DNA of 64,000 nucleotides. It comes from Codonopsis lanceolata (Eukaryota; Streptophyta; Magnoliopsida; Asterales; Campanulaceae). Below, one piece after another: positions 1-10,772 of this stretch. Each line of letters starts with the position of its first letter. Position 1 is the first letter of the stretch. Location: positions 13,561,828 through 13,625,827 of the forward strand of contig CM028378.1 in assembly GCA_013146195.2 (NCBI GenBank), written 5' to 3'. The position numbers and the translations under genes were made by a program. Below the pieces are notes generated by a model. It saw only the letters and a program-made list of their open reading frames with translations, was not told where the DNA came from and ran no database searches.

Positions 1-242
1 GCCCTTCTTGATTTTCATAGAGAGGCTGGAAGAGGAACTTGATTCTCCGGTGCCATTTATACAGGTAATTGAGAGAATTGATCAAAGAATATGCAGCGGA
101 ACAGAGGAGAAGAAATTGACAGTAGCACCACCGATTCTGGCGTGAGGGAATACTATCGGTAAAACCCTTTCAGGGATATTTGCGAAGAAGAAGCAAAGTA
201 TTGAGTTCTGTCTTCGTCGGAATTACCATGGCTCTGATACCA
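1..242 (-). mobile_element. Copia-type LTR retrotransposon, 5' internal end (cut by the window)
   Basis: Read on the minus strand, the internal region starts next to the LTR with a primer-binding site complementary to initiator tRNA-Met (TGGTATCAGAGCC, plus-strand 230-242). An untranslated leader follows. A possible gag start codon lies at 54-56, but its frame stops after about 13 codons, so gag is either shifted or degenerate here. The rest of the element lies beyond the left edge. The PBS type points to Ty1/Copia. No protein domain is visible, so a non-autonomous derivative is possible. Confidence 0.75.
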
Positions 243-510
243 TGTTAAAATTCGTATTTTGGTTAGATGTGATGAGGGTAGCCGGACCACCACCATTGAC
301 GGTGGTGGCCGGAGGTTATTGAGAGAGGAAGAGAATACACAGTAGAAGGAAATAGAAAGAAGAAAAAACAGTTTATTGAATTGAATTCTAATGAAAAAGA
401 TGTCTAAAACTATTACACCAAAAATACTTATATCTAAGCTAAAAGGTAAATGGGCTAACAAAGTAATGGGCCCAAATGGGCTTACATGGATTGGGCCTAT
501 ATTTTTAACA
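243..510 (-). repeat. 5' LTR of the minus-strand Copia element
   Basis: This 268-bp LTR has matched inverted ends, TGTTAAAA at 243 and TTTTTAACA ending at 510. It abuts the PBS at 242. On the minus strand a polyadenylation-type AATAAA lies at about 372-377. Several GGCCCA/TGGGCC motifs at 447-500 resemble plant promoter elements. The target-site duplication cannot be checked because the other LTR is outside the window. Confidence 0.8.
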
Positions 511-813
511 TATATATACACTAAATCAGAGTATATATGCAAAACTGTACTATTCCTATTTTAATTACTTAGAAAGTTAGATAATCGAATATCAGATTAT
601 ATACATATATATACAAAAAATCCTCATAGAAAACATGCACATATTTAGACTTTCCAGATATGCATTGGGCAGAGAACAAATATATTATAAAGTTGTTTGT
701 GCTCAAAAAGATTTTAGTTTCATCCTTTAAGTAAAAACAAAATTTAGTAAGTATATGAAGAGTCAAATCGAATGCATCATTCACACAAATTGTTAACTAA
801 TAAAATTAACTAT
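511..813. other. AT-rich intergenic stretch
   Basis: No coding exon, RNA gene or repeat is recognised. The open frame here is low-complexity AT sequence with many TATA-like runs. Confidence 0.6.
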
Positions 814-1348
814 GTTTGAAATGGAAACCAAAAACTTATAAGTATCCATAATATAATTGGTTTAGCTGTAAAAAATTGGAACAAAAGCATATATAAAGAT
901 AATGATTAGCTTTTTCGAAAAACTTGCTTGGGCACATAATTCGATTCAGAAAGCCGCAATTTGCATGCCCAAAAATACAATTTCCAAGTAATAAAAGTAA
1001 ATATGTTTTGAAATGGAAAGCAAAAACTTAAAAAGCTTCCATAATGTAATTGGGTAAGCTGCAAAAAAGTGAAACAAAATCATATATATAGATAATGATT
1101 AGATTTATAGAAAACAGATGGGCACATTATTCGATTTATAAAAGCTGCAATTTTCATGAATTGTCCACACAGCTCCAACTAATAATTTTTTATATTCTTT
1201 GAAATCTTAAACAAAAACTTAAAAAGTATCCATAAGGTAATTGGGTGAGCAGTAAAAAATTGGAACAAAACCACATATAAAGATAATGATTAGCTTTTTG
1301 GAAAACAGATGGGCACATAAGTTGTTTCAGAAACCGCAATTTACATGG
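814..1348. repeat. Tandem repeat, about 192-bp period, three diverged units
   Basis: Related blocks begin at about 814, 1005 and 1198. Each starts with a TTTGAAATGG-like motif. Each then shows AAAAACTTA, a TCCATAA..TAATTGG block, AGATAATGATTAG, a GGGCACAT motif and an AA(A)..GCAATTT..CATG end. The spacing of 191-193 bp is regular, with roughly 15-20% divergence by eye. No protein is encoded. The length is satellite-like, but three units is a short array. Confidence 0.8.
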
Positions 1349-2303
1349 ATAGTCATATTATATATGTTGTGGACATATGAATAAATCCAAAAGGAAAAAT
1401 GAAGAGTCAAAAACAAAAGTCCCTACTATTCTGAATTCTTAAGTGGAGAAGATTATATATATTTAGTTTCAGTGTAGTAGACTATTTTCCTTCCAATTCC
1501 ACTTCTGTATACTCTTATTCTTAAACTCTATACTCATATATTTGATAAAGAGTTGGTATATACAACAAGCAACTAAATGAAGGGCAACAAAGATAAAATG
1601 TAAGCAGATTCATGACAGATTCTTAAAGATGGCTGGTGTTTATGAAGTAACAGTTCAATGAAGAAGTCCACATTACTACATGTAAGTTTTTTGTTTTGTT
1701 TTGGTTTGCTGTTTATAGTTTAGTGTGGGTTTCCTCAATTCCTTAATTCGACGATAAATAAACAAGTAACAGAGATGTTTGTTCTTAAAAGCATATAGGT
1801 GTGTTTTAAAAAAAAATACTTATATTGCAAAGTTAGATGTTAATTTTCAGCTGATCTACATGTTCAGCTCAGCCTCTTTCTTTCATCCAGCAAGGATGTG
1901 TGATCTCAAATAAGCATTTTCTATAAACATGAAAAAAAAATTATTTCCTAAATGCAAAGAGGCTGGATGTAGACTGCAGAAGATGTTTTTTATATAGGTT
2001 TAGTAAGTATTTCTGTTGTTGTTATGTTAGATGTTGTTTATGGTAACCATAAACTATTCATCTTTGTCTATTAAGCAGGAAATTTTGTTGTTCTGAAAGT
2101 GCTGTTGATGTATAATTGCTATGAAGATCACGAAAACAACTACTATCAACAACTACGTTACACAAAAAAAAAAATCATTGGAACTCCTGGTAAGTCTTAT
2201 TGTTTTGTAATTTTTCAATTCATAGTGAAGTGTGTGTATTCATTGTGTATCTTTTTGTGGGAAGTACAAAATTAGAAGGATAAGAAAATAATGAGCAGTT
2301 GAA
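1349..2303. other. Intergenic DNA, no gene seen
   Basis: AT-rich sequence with no long frame, no convincing exon and no recognised transposon end. A weak inverted similarity at about 1868-1970 was examined and not called. Confidence 0.5.
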
Positions 2304-2405
2304 AGAAGTATTATTCACATGATGTATGTTTTGAAAAAAAAAACAAAACATAAAAGAAGTATTATTCATATGATATATGTTTTGAAAAAAAACATAAAAA
2401 TAAAT
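2304..2405. repeat. Direct 51-bp duplication
   Basis: Two adjacent units, starting at about 2304 and 2355, share AGAAGTATTATTCA(C/T)ATGAT followed by TATGTTTTG and an A-rich end. Confidence 0.75.
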
Positions 2406-2422
2406 TCTATGAGCAAATAATG

Positions 2423-3460
2423 AATCGTAAAAATAATTATTTTTACTGTGATTTATGTTTTGCAAAAGACCAAAACAGAAAACTAAATCACTTATCTTCG
2501 TTATGTAACTCTTTCTGTACAACTGCTGTTGAGGGTCAATTATTTATCTTGGGCTTACCTTTATCTGTGGTACCAATTTGAAGTATGGAAAGTTAGTCTC
2601 AGATTAATGTAACTTTCTTATGTAACTGAATTAATATGCAAATTTATAGGAAGCCTCCATGCAATTCGAAAACATTTTATTTAACTTATATCACAAATCC
2701 AGAATTTTTATTTCCTAAACTGACTTAGAGAAATACCAGAAGTAGTTATGAATTGGCAATATACATCCAAATATACACCACTATTTTAAAGCTCAAAATA
2801 GACAAAACAATTTGATGGACATCCATGATAATCTACAAAGCATCACATCCTCAAATATTTACAAACCCAACATACCGATAGAAATTGAGGAATTTTTTAT
2901 GTCTAGCGTAAAAATAGAAAAGTGGTTTCAAAAAAATTGATTGTATTAATGCTCGCCTACTCATTATAACATGAATTACATTTTGATACACTTAGCAATA
3001 AAAATCTTATACGAAATGTATACGTAAAAGGAAAATTAATATGGTTGACATATATCCAAGCATGTAGCATACTCAAAACAAAAAAAATAAAAAAAAAAAA
3101 TGTAGATTGTGCCAATGAGTTAACCAAAACAGGAAGCATGTGTCCTTATTGTACAAGTTCTCATTAAGAATAATTTAAAGAGATATTAGATCTGAAAATT
3201 TAGAGAAGGATAACTATATATCTCATATACTTAACAAATTTTTTAAAAAAAACATGGTGAAAGGCAATACTGGAGCAGACACACACCAAAACAGAAACAT
3301 GAGTCACTTGTGTTACTCAAAGATATAACATGATCTGAATTAAAGGGACAACAACCTAAATGTTGCAACTACATCAATAACAACAGTCATGATTCGCGAA
3401 GACAAATACAGTTGTGGTCAAAAGATATATAGATTAACAAGGAAACTAACATGATCTATA
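2423..3460. repeat. Segmental tandem repeat, copy A (about 1.05 kb unit)
   Basis: Copy A starts at an AATCGTAAAAA motif at 2423, which recurs at 3472 in copy B, giving a 1,049-bp period. Shared landmarks in order are a TTATGTAACTGAATTAATATGC block, ATCACAAATCCAG, GGCAATATACAT, TTTTTATGTCTAGC, TTGTACAAGTTCTCA, ATAACTATATATCTCAT and AACAACAGTCATGATT. Copy A holds the uninterrupted form of the site where a LINE entered copy B. No coding capacity is recognised. Confidence 0.8.
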
Positions 3461-4277
3461 AGGAAATAATTAATCGTAAAAAGAATTATTTTTACTTTGA
3501 TTTATGTTTCGCAAAAAAACAAAACAGAAACATAAATTACTTATTTTCCTTATGTAACTCTTGATGTACAACTGTTGCTCAGTGTCACTTCTTTTTGTTG
3601 TGCACACCTTTCTCTGTTTTACCAATTGCAAGTATGGAAAGTCAGTTTTAAATTAAAGTGAGTTTCTTATGTAACTGAATTAATATGCAAAGTTTATAGC
3701 AAGCCTACACGCATTAGCAAAACATTTAACTTTAACTTATATCACAAATCCAGATTTTTTATTTGGTAAACTAATTTGGAATAATACAAGAACTATCTAT
3801 AAGTTGGCAATATACATTCAAATATACACCAGGACTTTAAAGGACAAAATAAACACAACAATTGCATGAACATCCATCGTAATCTACACATCATCACATC
3901 CTGAAATATTTACTAACCCAACCTATCACTAAATTGAGGCATTTTTTTATGTCTAGCATAACAATTTGATTAGAGTTTATTAAAAAGTTGTTTGTATTAA
4001 ATAAGAGTCACTCTACTGCTTATTACAAGAATTACATATTGTTACATTTGGCAATAAAATTTTTTATACAAAATGTATATGTAAAAGTAAATTTAATATG
4101 GTTGACATATTTCCAATCATGTAACATAATAAAAAGTAATTTTTTTAAAAGAGTAGTTTGTGCATATGAGCTAACCAAAATAGGAAGCATTTGTCCCTAT
4201 TGTACAAGTTCTCAGTTAGAATAATTTAAATAGATATTAGATCTGAAAAGTTAAACAAGGATAACTATATATCTCAT

Positions 4278-6059
4278 CGGTTCTTCATCGCATTGAGATG
4301 AAAATGGCTAATTTTTTTTATGGGGATCAAATGGGGATTCACGCATTCATTGGCTTGCTTGGGGAAAGATTTGCAGACCCTTTAAGGAAGGGGGTTTGGG
4401 CATTAAATCTCTCTTGGATATCATGGAATCTTTGCATGCCAAATTGGCTTGGAGTGCCATGCAAGGAACAAGCCTTTGGGCTCGGTTTTGTTGGATCAAA
4501 TATGGGGGAGATTCAGGTTTTAATACTCCTATGGCTGCTTCGAGACCTTGGAAAGCTATAATGGGTCAAATGTGGAGGGTTCAATAGTGTAGTCGCTGGA
4601 TTGTTGGGCATGGCCGCATTTCTTTTCGGGATTCCAATTGGTGTGGTGTTCGTTTAGGTGGTCCCCTTCCTATGGATCGGAATTTATCTGTTCGTGATGG
4701 TTTAATTAATTTTGAGGAGTTAGCCCCGCTGGTGGATGTAGACCTACATGATAAAATTAAAAAGATTGGTTGTGTTGATGGGATGCCAGATAAGTTAATT
4801 TGTACTCTTTCGTCGTTGGGAGATTTTACAGTTGCTAGCTTTTGGGATCATTTCCGTCTCAAACATCCTGTTATTGGCTGGGCAAAATTTTTTTGGCAAC
4901 CATGGATTCCTCTTAAAATTAGTTGTTTTATGTGGAAGTTGCTTCATAATGCTATTCCGGTTGATCTCAACATTCAGTCTTGACACATTCAGGTGGTCTC
5001 CAAATGTGTGTGCTGTTTCGTTAATCCGTGCCAAGAATCTGCTCATCATCTATTTGTTCAGTCTGAATCGGCTCAAGCTCTTTGGTCTCGTCTTGCTGGA
5101 ACTTTTGGAGTGCGCTGTAATGTCTCTAGTTTATCTCAACTGTTCGGCTTTTGGTCTAAGGGCTCTCTCCGTCGTCAAACTGTGGCTTGTCATCTTGGAG
5201 CTTTCATGTTCATGTGCTGGGAGATTTGGAAGGCTAGATGTGCTGCATATTTTGAGGGAATTCCAATGATGGTGGACAAGATTTTTTCTCGGGTTTTGGC
5301 TGCTCTTAGAGATATGGCTTTAATCTATAAACTGAAATCTCAAATCTCTAGTAAAGCTGAATCGGTTTTGATGGCTGCTGCAATTCATGTTCAGCGCCTT
5401 GGTGTTCTGCAGGGAAAATGGCTTAGATGGTTTCCTCCGTCTTCGGGCAGATATAAGCTTAATACAGATGGATCGGCTCGGGATGGTGTTTGTTCGGGTG
5501 GAGGGATTATTCGCGATGATAATGGATCTTTCGTGGCTGCTTTCTCCTATTATTATGGCTCCGGAACCAACATGTGGGCTGAGATTGTGGCTCTTAGTGA
5601 TGGTTTGCAGTTGTGTCACTCTTTGGGGTTGGTTAATGTGGATGTGGAATCAGATTCTTTGGTAGCTATGAAGGTGTTGCTGAATAAGCATGGAGCTCCT
5701 TGGCAATATACTTATGACCTCTAAGATGCGTGCCTTTTCGCTTTTTCCGGTTGTCTCATGTCTTTCGAGAACATAATAGGGTGGCGGATTATTTGGCTAG
5801 TTTTGCGTACAGTCATAGGGAGTTTTAAATTTTGAATTCTCTTGCGAAGCTCCCTGGTAAGGCCAAAAGCCTAATTGCTTTGGATAACCAGGGGTTTACC
5901 ACGTTTCGGCCAGGTCGTAGATGATTTGTTTGTTCTGTTTTTTCTTCGAGGTCAGGCTCCTTTGCCCTCCCTTGTTTTAGGGTTAGGCAGGTTGTCCCCC
6001 TCTAGATTGTATTTTTCTTTTCTTTTTATATATTTTTGCAGGGTGTCGTCCCTGTTTCC

Positions 6060-6103
<44 letters not shown>
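4278..6103 (+). mobile_element. 5'-truncated L1-type LINE with 12-bp target-site duplication
   Basis: The insertion is flanked by TATATATCTCAT (4266-4277 and 6104-6115). Its 5' end is truncated within the reverse transcriptase thumb region. Its 3' end has the same terminal motif as the LINE at 9194 (TGTCCCCCT, then CCCTGTTTCC). It ends in a (TA)n tract instead of poly(A). Copies A and C of the surrounding repeat give the empty site. Confidence 0.9.
4300..5828 (+). pseudogene. LINE ORF2 C-terminal fragment: RT end, zf-RVT, RNase H
   Basis: This is the C-terminal third of a plant L1-type ORF2, which normally carries endonuclease, reverse transcriptase and RNase H for target-primed reverse transcription. 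The order seen is a GGLGIKSL motif and AKLAW from the end of RT (about 4390-4460), then a zf-RVT-like domain (4672-5250) with FWQPWIPLKISCFMWK and spaced Cys/His. An RNase H domain follows from about 5455, with LNTDGS, a conserved Glu in WAEI, ESDS and a final HxxNRVADYLA block near 5770. The reading frame breaks at a TGA (4981-4983) after the zf-RVT motif, and again near 5722 before the last block. The endonuclease and most of RT are absent. It cannot be functional. Confidence 0.88.

Positions 6104-6110
<7 letters not shown>
6062..6110. repeat. (TA)n microsatellite at LINE 3' end
   Basis: About 24 TA units follow the LINE tail and run into the target-site duplication. This probably reflects expansion from an AT-rich tail or target. 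Confidence 0.9.
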
Positions 6111-6113
<3 letters not shown>

Positions 6114-6420
6114 ATAAATGTAACACTTATTTAAAAAAATCATGGCGAAAGTTAAGACAAGAGTAGATACACACCAAAACAGAAACATGAGTCACTTGTG
6201 TTGCACAAATATAGAACAGGATCTGAATTAAAGCGAGAAAAGGACAAATGTTGCAACTACATCAATAACAACAGTCATGATTCGCGTAGACAATTACAGT
6301 TTTGGTGTAAAGATACATAGATTGACAAGGAAACTAACATGAAGTCCAGTATGTTTACATGATCTCGAACTTCATTGTTTATATCTTCATAGGCCTGAGT
6401 AGAAATTCAATTTAAGAGGA

Positions 6421-6849
6421 AGAGTTAATTATCTATAGTCATGGAGCTGAAGGAAGCTGAGAGAGGGTAGAGTACAAACCAGTTTTCTTTCTTCTGTATT
6501 TCCCTATATAGGTCTTAAAGGAACTGTTTTTTTGCTAAGAACAACTGAACAATCATTACTCAATCAACCAGCCAGTTCAAACCACCACCAACTACCAGTC
6601 CCCGCAAACAAATTTTATGGTCCACAAAAGTTAATTTGTACCCTAATCACAAAAAATCAACATTTATAAAATAATTTAGCATCTTCAGTTGACATTGTCA
6701 ATTAGATGCAACGATGCAGAATAAATGTCACATCCACTTACATTTGAACATAGATAATTTAAATCATTGGTCATAGCCATCAGGAACATTGCCAGATATA
6801 GGTAGATAACAAATGATTTATTTAGTTAGAAAGAAAGCCAATGGACATT
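6421..6849. other. Spacer between repeat copies B and C
   Basis: AT-rich sequence without a recognised gene. It may contain a diverged beginning of copy C, but I could not align it by eye. Confidence 0.4.
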
Positions 6850-7553
6850 ATCACAAATTCATATTTCTTATTTCCTTAACCCACTTGGAATAATAGCAGA
6901 AATAGCAATAAGTTGACAATATACATTGAAATATAAACCAGGTTTTACAGCTCAAAATAGACAAAACAATTGTTTGGACATCCATCATAATCTACAGAGC
7001 ATCACATACTGATATATTTACTAACCCAATGTATCACTAAATTGAGGCATTCTTTTATGTCTAGCATAACAATTTGATTGGAGTTTAAAAAAAAGTTGAT
7101 TGTAGTAACTAAGGGCCAATCTACTGCTTATAACAAGAATTATATATGGATACACTTGGCAATAAAAATATTATAGAAAATGTATACGTAAAAGGAAATG
7201 TAATATGGTTGATATATCTCCAACCATGAGTCACTTATACAAGTACAATTCTGGTGTAAAGATGGATTAAGACTCGGGCATAGACACACCAAAACAGAAA
7301 CACGAGTCACTTATATTTCAAAAAGATAGAACATGAGTTGAATTAAAGGGACAAAAGCACAAATGTTTCAATGACATCAATAACAACAGTCATGATTATT
7401 AAAGACAATTTTAGTTTTTGTGTAAAGATACATAGAGTAACAAGGAAACTAACATGTAGTCCAGCATTTTTACAAGTTCTTGAACTTCATGATTTTTATC
7501 TTCATGTACTTGAGTAGAAATTCAATTTCATTGGAAGAGGTAGTCATCTACAG
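6850..7553. repeat. Segmental tandem repeat, copy C (partial)
   Basis: The landmarks of copies A and B recur in order: ATCACAAATTCATATT, GACAATATACATTGAAATAT, ACATCCATCATAATCTACA, TTTTATGTCTAGCATAACA, CAGAAACACGAGTCAC, ATCAATAACAACAGTCATGATT and GAGTAGAAATTCAATTTC. The middle part around the LINE target is rearranged. An ATAACTATATATCTCAT block lies just outside, at about 7560-7577. Confidence 0.75.
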
Positions 7554-7630
7554 ATCTGATAACTATATATCTCATATAGGTAACAAAATTTTTAAATAAA
7601 GCATGGTGAAATTGTCTAACCAGTCATGGC

Positions 7631-8100
7631 AGTCCAAACAAATGTATGTATATTTTTAAAGCAATATGGTTTCTGTATGATTAGTCATCAGATCTATAAC
7701 ATTCAGTATAGAAAACATACAATCATTCATAATTATAGTAAAAAATCTCTAGATCTGGAAAAGACATTCAAACTTTTTACAAATTCCTTCAATTTTCTTT
7801 CATTTTGTTGAAGGAAAATATAGATCGGACACTTATAGAAATGATTTCGACAGTCCAAAAAAATGTATGTATATTTTTTAAGCAATAGAGTTTTTGTATG
7901 CTTAGTCATCAGATCTGTAACATTTTGCATAGAAAACTCACAATCAATCATAATTATAGTAAAAAATCACTAGATCTGGAAAAGACATTCATAGTATTTA
8001 CAAATTCCTTACAATTTTCTTTCATTTTATTGAAAGAAAAAATAAATCAGAAAGTTATAGAAAAGATTTCGATAGATCTAAGTAAATTATAATCGTAATT
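7631..8100. repeat. Tandem repeat, 221-bp period, two units
   Basis: AGTCCAAA(C/A)AAATGTATGTA begins units at 7631 and 7852. Each unit contains the module ATTATAGTAAAAAATC (7732 and 7954) followed by GGAAAAGACATTC and TTTCTTTCATTTT. The same module continues into the next, different array. Confidence 0.8.
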
Positions 8101-8115
8101 AATTTTTTTTTAAAT

Positions 8116-9030
8116 AGTTATGTATATCGATTTTACCTTCGAAAATGAAAGTCGTAATGCTTGGCCGCACATACTCGATTCGTGAGTAATTTCCCTTCCC
8201 ATTTGTCTACAACAGAGATAAACGATGTGTATCCGAAAACCTTCAACTGAACATTTGATGGGTTAGATGGATGCAAGAAAAAACTAAAATTATAGTAAAA
8301 AATCACTAGATTTGGAAAAGACATTCATAGTATTTACAAATTCCTTACAATTTTCTTTCATTTTATTGAAAGAAAAAATAAATCGGACAGTTATGGAAAA
8401 GATTTCGACAGATCTGTGTAAATTATAATCGTAATTTTTTTTTAAAAAATAGTTATGTATATCGATTTTACCTTCGAACATGAAAGTCGTAATGCTTGGT
8501 CGCACATACTCGATTCGTGAGTAATTTCCCTTCCCAGTTGTCTACAATAGAGATAAACGATGTGTATCCGAAAACCTTCAACTGAACATTTGGTGGGTTA
8601 GATGGACGCAAGAAAAAACTAAAATTATAGTAAAAAATCACTAGATCTGGAAAAGACATTCATAGTATTTACAAATTCCTTACAATTTTCTTTCATTTTA
8701 TTGAAAGAAAAAAAATCGACGATTATAGAAAAGATTTCGACGAGATCCGAGTAAATTATAATCGTAATTAATTTTTTTTTTTAAAAATAGTTATGTATAT
8801 CGATTTTACCTCCGAAAATGAAAGTCGTAATGCTTGGCCGCACATACTCGATTCGTGAGTAATTTCCCTTCCCATTTGTCTACAACAGAGATAAACGATG
8901 TGTATCCGAAAACCTTCAACAGAACATTTGATGGGTTAGATGGACGCAAGAAAAAACTAAAATCCAAAAAAAAATTCGAACAAAATACACTTACAGTTTG
9001 CAAATATTCGGCTGCTGGACTGGAGAGATA
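8116..9030. repeat. Tandem repeat, about 336-bp period, three units
   Basis: Units start at AGTTATGTATATCGAT at 8116, 8451 and 8789, with spacing of 335 and 338 bp. Each has an exon-like half (about 190 bp) and, in the first two, the ATTATAGTAAAAAATC module shared with the preceding array. Identity is above 90% by eye, much higher than in the older repeats nearby, so the amplification is young. Confidence 0.88.
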
Positions 9031-9043
9031 GATGATCGTTCAT
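8133..9043 (-). pseudogene. Triplicated exon-like ORF with possible first exon
   Basis: On the minus strand the three repeat units each carry a near-identical open frame (8133-8324, 8468-8659, 8806-9003) containing KVFGYTSFIS and WEGKLLTNRVC. Each is followed by a GAG|GTAAAA donor-like site. Upstream of the outermost copy is an ATG (9041-9043) with a pyrimidine-rich CTTCTTCTTCTC leader and a GTAAGT donor-like site at 8989-8994. This looks like an amplified 5' gene fragment. A second frame through the same segment is also open, so the protein frame is uncertain. I do not recognise the product. It may equally be part of a transposon. Confidence 0.35.
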
Positions 9044-9193
9044 CGATGTTGGCAATAGAGAAGAAGAAGAGAACAGATGAGATAAGGTTTGAGCTTTCCA
9101 AAAATCTAATTCAATGTATGAGATAAAGAATGAAATCGGTTGAGTGTATGGGGAGTTTTAGAAGTCATTGTATACTGCAACCCTAGGGTAATA

Positions 9194-10580
9194 TTTCGGT
9201 TGAGCAGGTCATGGATCTTTTCGATAATTCTTCTCTCTTACTTTCTTTGTTGCATTAGCCATTCATGGTCTGATCTTGGCGTATCTCCGATCGAGACTCT
9301 TACATTTCTGATCATGAGGATACTCCTTGCTGGATTCTATCTTCGAATGGCCGGTTCTCTATTTCTTCAGCCTGGCAGAAACTCAGATCTCCTTCGCAAA
9401 TCCTTTTCTCTACCAAATTCTATTGGCATCGAGCAGTTCCTCGGCAGATAAGTGTCTTCATTTGGCGTCTGTTTCGCTTCAGGCTGCCGATAGATGAAGC
9501 CCTCACCAAAAAAGGTCTCTTCGTTGTTTCGAAATGCCAATGTTGTGCCTCAGGTAGCTCTGAAACTTTTCTCCATGTTTTTCTTTATGGCCCGGCTGCT
9601 CATCAGATCTGGATGTGGTTTAGCTCTAAATATGGGATTAAACATTGTGCTCTTTCTCTCCATCAATGCTGCTTGGGCTGGTGGCTTCAGTCCAAACTTT
9701 CTCTCTCCCATATTCTCATTCCATTGTTGATTCTTTGGCACATTTGGAAGAATAGAAACTCCCTCAAATATGATGGCCATGGTAAATCTCCCTCTCAGCT
9801 CATTTCCTTTATTCAAGCTGATCTTGCATCTATTCTTGCTGCCCATAATTCTCAACAGAATTCGGTTTATTTTCGTAATAAAATTCAGTTGATCCACTGG
9901 TCTAAACCTTTTTTCCTCTGTCAAACTTAATGTTGATGGTGCATCTCGAGGAAATCCCGGCCCTAGTGGTGGAGGTGGAGTTGTTCATAATAGTCAGGGG
10001 GATATTATTTTTGCTTTTTCCTCTTTCTATGGTGATGCTTCTAACACTGTTGCTGAGGCTAAGGCGTTACTTCAGGGTGTTTGTTGGCTTAGAGATTCTG
10101 GATTTCGGGGAGCTTCTGTTGAAATGGATTCTAAAGTTCTTGTTGATGCTATTACTAAGGGTCACAAAATTCCTTGGTCTTGCTGGTCTTTTATTCGGCA
10201 GGTTTTGGATATTCAAAAGAATATGGATCAAGCTAATAGTGTTCTAATGGGATCTCTTGCTAATTTGGGATGTGATTCCATGACTTCTATTCATTTTAAT
10301 GATCTTCTTGATGTCATTCGTATCCGTGGTTATGTCATTCTAGATAAGTATGGGACTCCAAAGTTTTGTTTTTTTTTTATTATTGTCTTTTTGCTTTGTA
10401 CTTGTTCATTAGTTTTGTTTTTTTTTATTGTCTTTTTTGCTTTGTATCTCCTTTTCGAGGTAAGACTCCTTTGTCCCCCCTTTTATTGGGTAAGGCTGAT
10501 TGTCCCCCTTAAGTTTGTATTTTTTTTTTCTAATATTAATAAAATCCAGCAGGTGCCGCCCTGTTTCCCTTAAAAAAAAA
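9194..10580 (+). mobile_element. 5'-truncated L1-type LINE with perfect 15-bp TSD and poly(A)
   Basis: It is flanked by AACCCTAGGGTAATA at 9179-9193 and 10581-10595, a perfect duplication. It ends in CCCTGTTTCCCTT followed by an A-run. Its 3' end is closely related to that of the LINE ending near 6103. The insertion is about 1.39 kb, so only the last third of an L1 element was copied. The intact TSD and tail suggest a fairly recent event. Confidence 0.95.
9270..10350 (+). pseudogene. LINE ORF2 fragment: zf-RVT plus RNase H
   Basis: The fragment begins in the zf-RVT-like domain, with a W..W spacing, QISVFIWRL and a CQCC zinc-binding pair near 9540. It passes through ILWHIWKNRN and enters an RNase H domain at about 9925. 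The RNase H motifs are KLNVDGASRGNPGPSGGGG, a Glu in VAEAKALLQ and MDSKVL. The frame changes at least three times between 9140 and 10125. The usual C-terminal HxxN..AD block of plant L1 RNase H is not clear. It encodes no endonuclease and has no complete reverse transcriptase, so it is a dead 5' truncation. Confidence 0.88.
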
Positions 10581-10772
10581 AACCCTAGGGTAATAGGTTA
10601 CTATATATATATATATATTAATAATGCATTTCATCTTATCTCCTTGGTATCCAGATTTGGCCCAATTTGAAATGGCTGAATAAGTGAACATAATGAATTT
10701 CAAATGGGCCGATTAATCCCAAATAATCTATTTGATTTGGGTTATGTGATGATAAATAAAAAGTGAAAATTT

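Larger units (their letters stand above)
3472..6420. repeat. Segmental tandem repeat, copy B, split by a LINE
   Basis: Copy B is present as 3472-4277 and 6104-6420 and shares the same ordered landmarks as copy A. It is interrupted by the LINE at 4278-6103. After the LINE the copy resumes at the expected base of the unit and runs to a GAGTAGAAATTCAATTT landmark that is also found in copy C. Confidence 0.8.

Noticed and set aside
1860..1980. Inverted similarity CAGCCTCTTT...AAAGAGGCTG, possible microRNA-like hairpin
   Set aside because: Only about 10 bp pair well, with a loop of roughly 90 bp and poor arms. No known microRNA is recognised.
3988..4224. 78-codon plus-strand frame in repeat copy B
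   Set aside because: The corresponding frame in copy A is broken by shifts and stops, so it is not conserved between copies. The composition is AT-driven.
6062..6110. (TA)n run as an origin or promoter element
   Set aside because: It is explained as the tail of the LINE insertion plus its AT-rich target.
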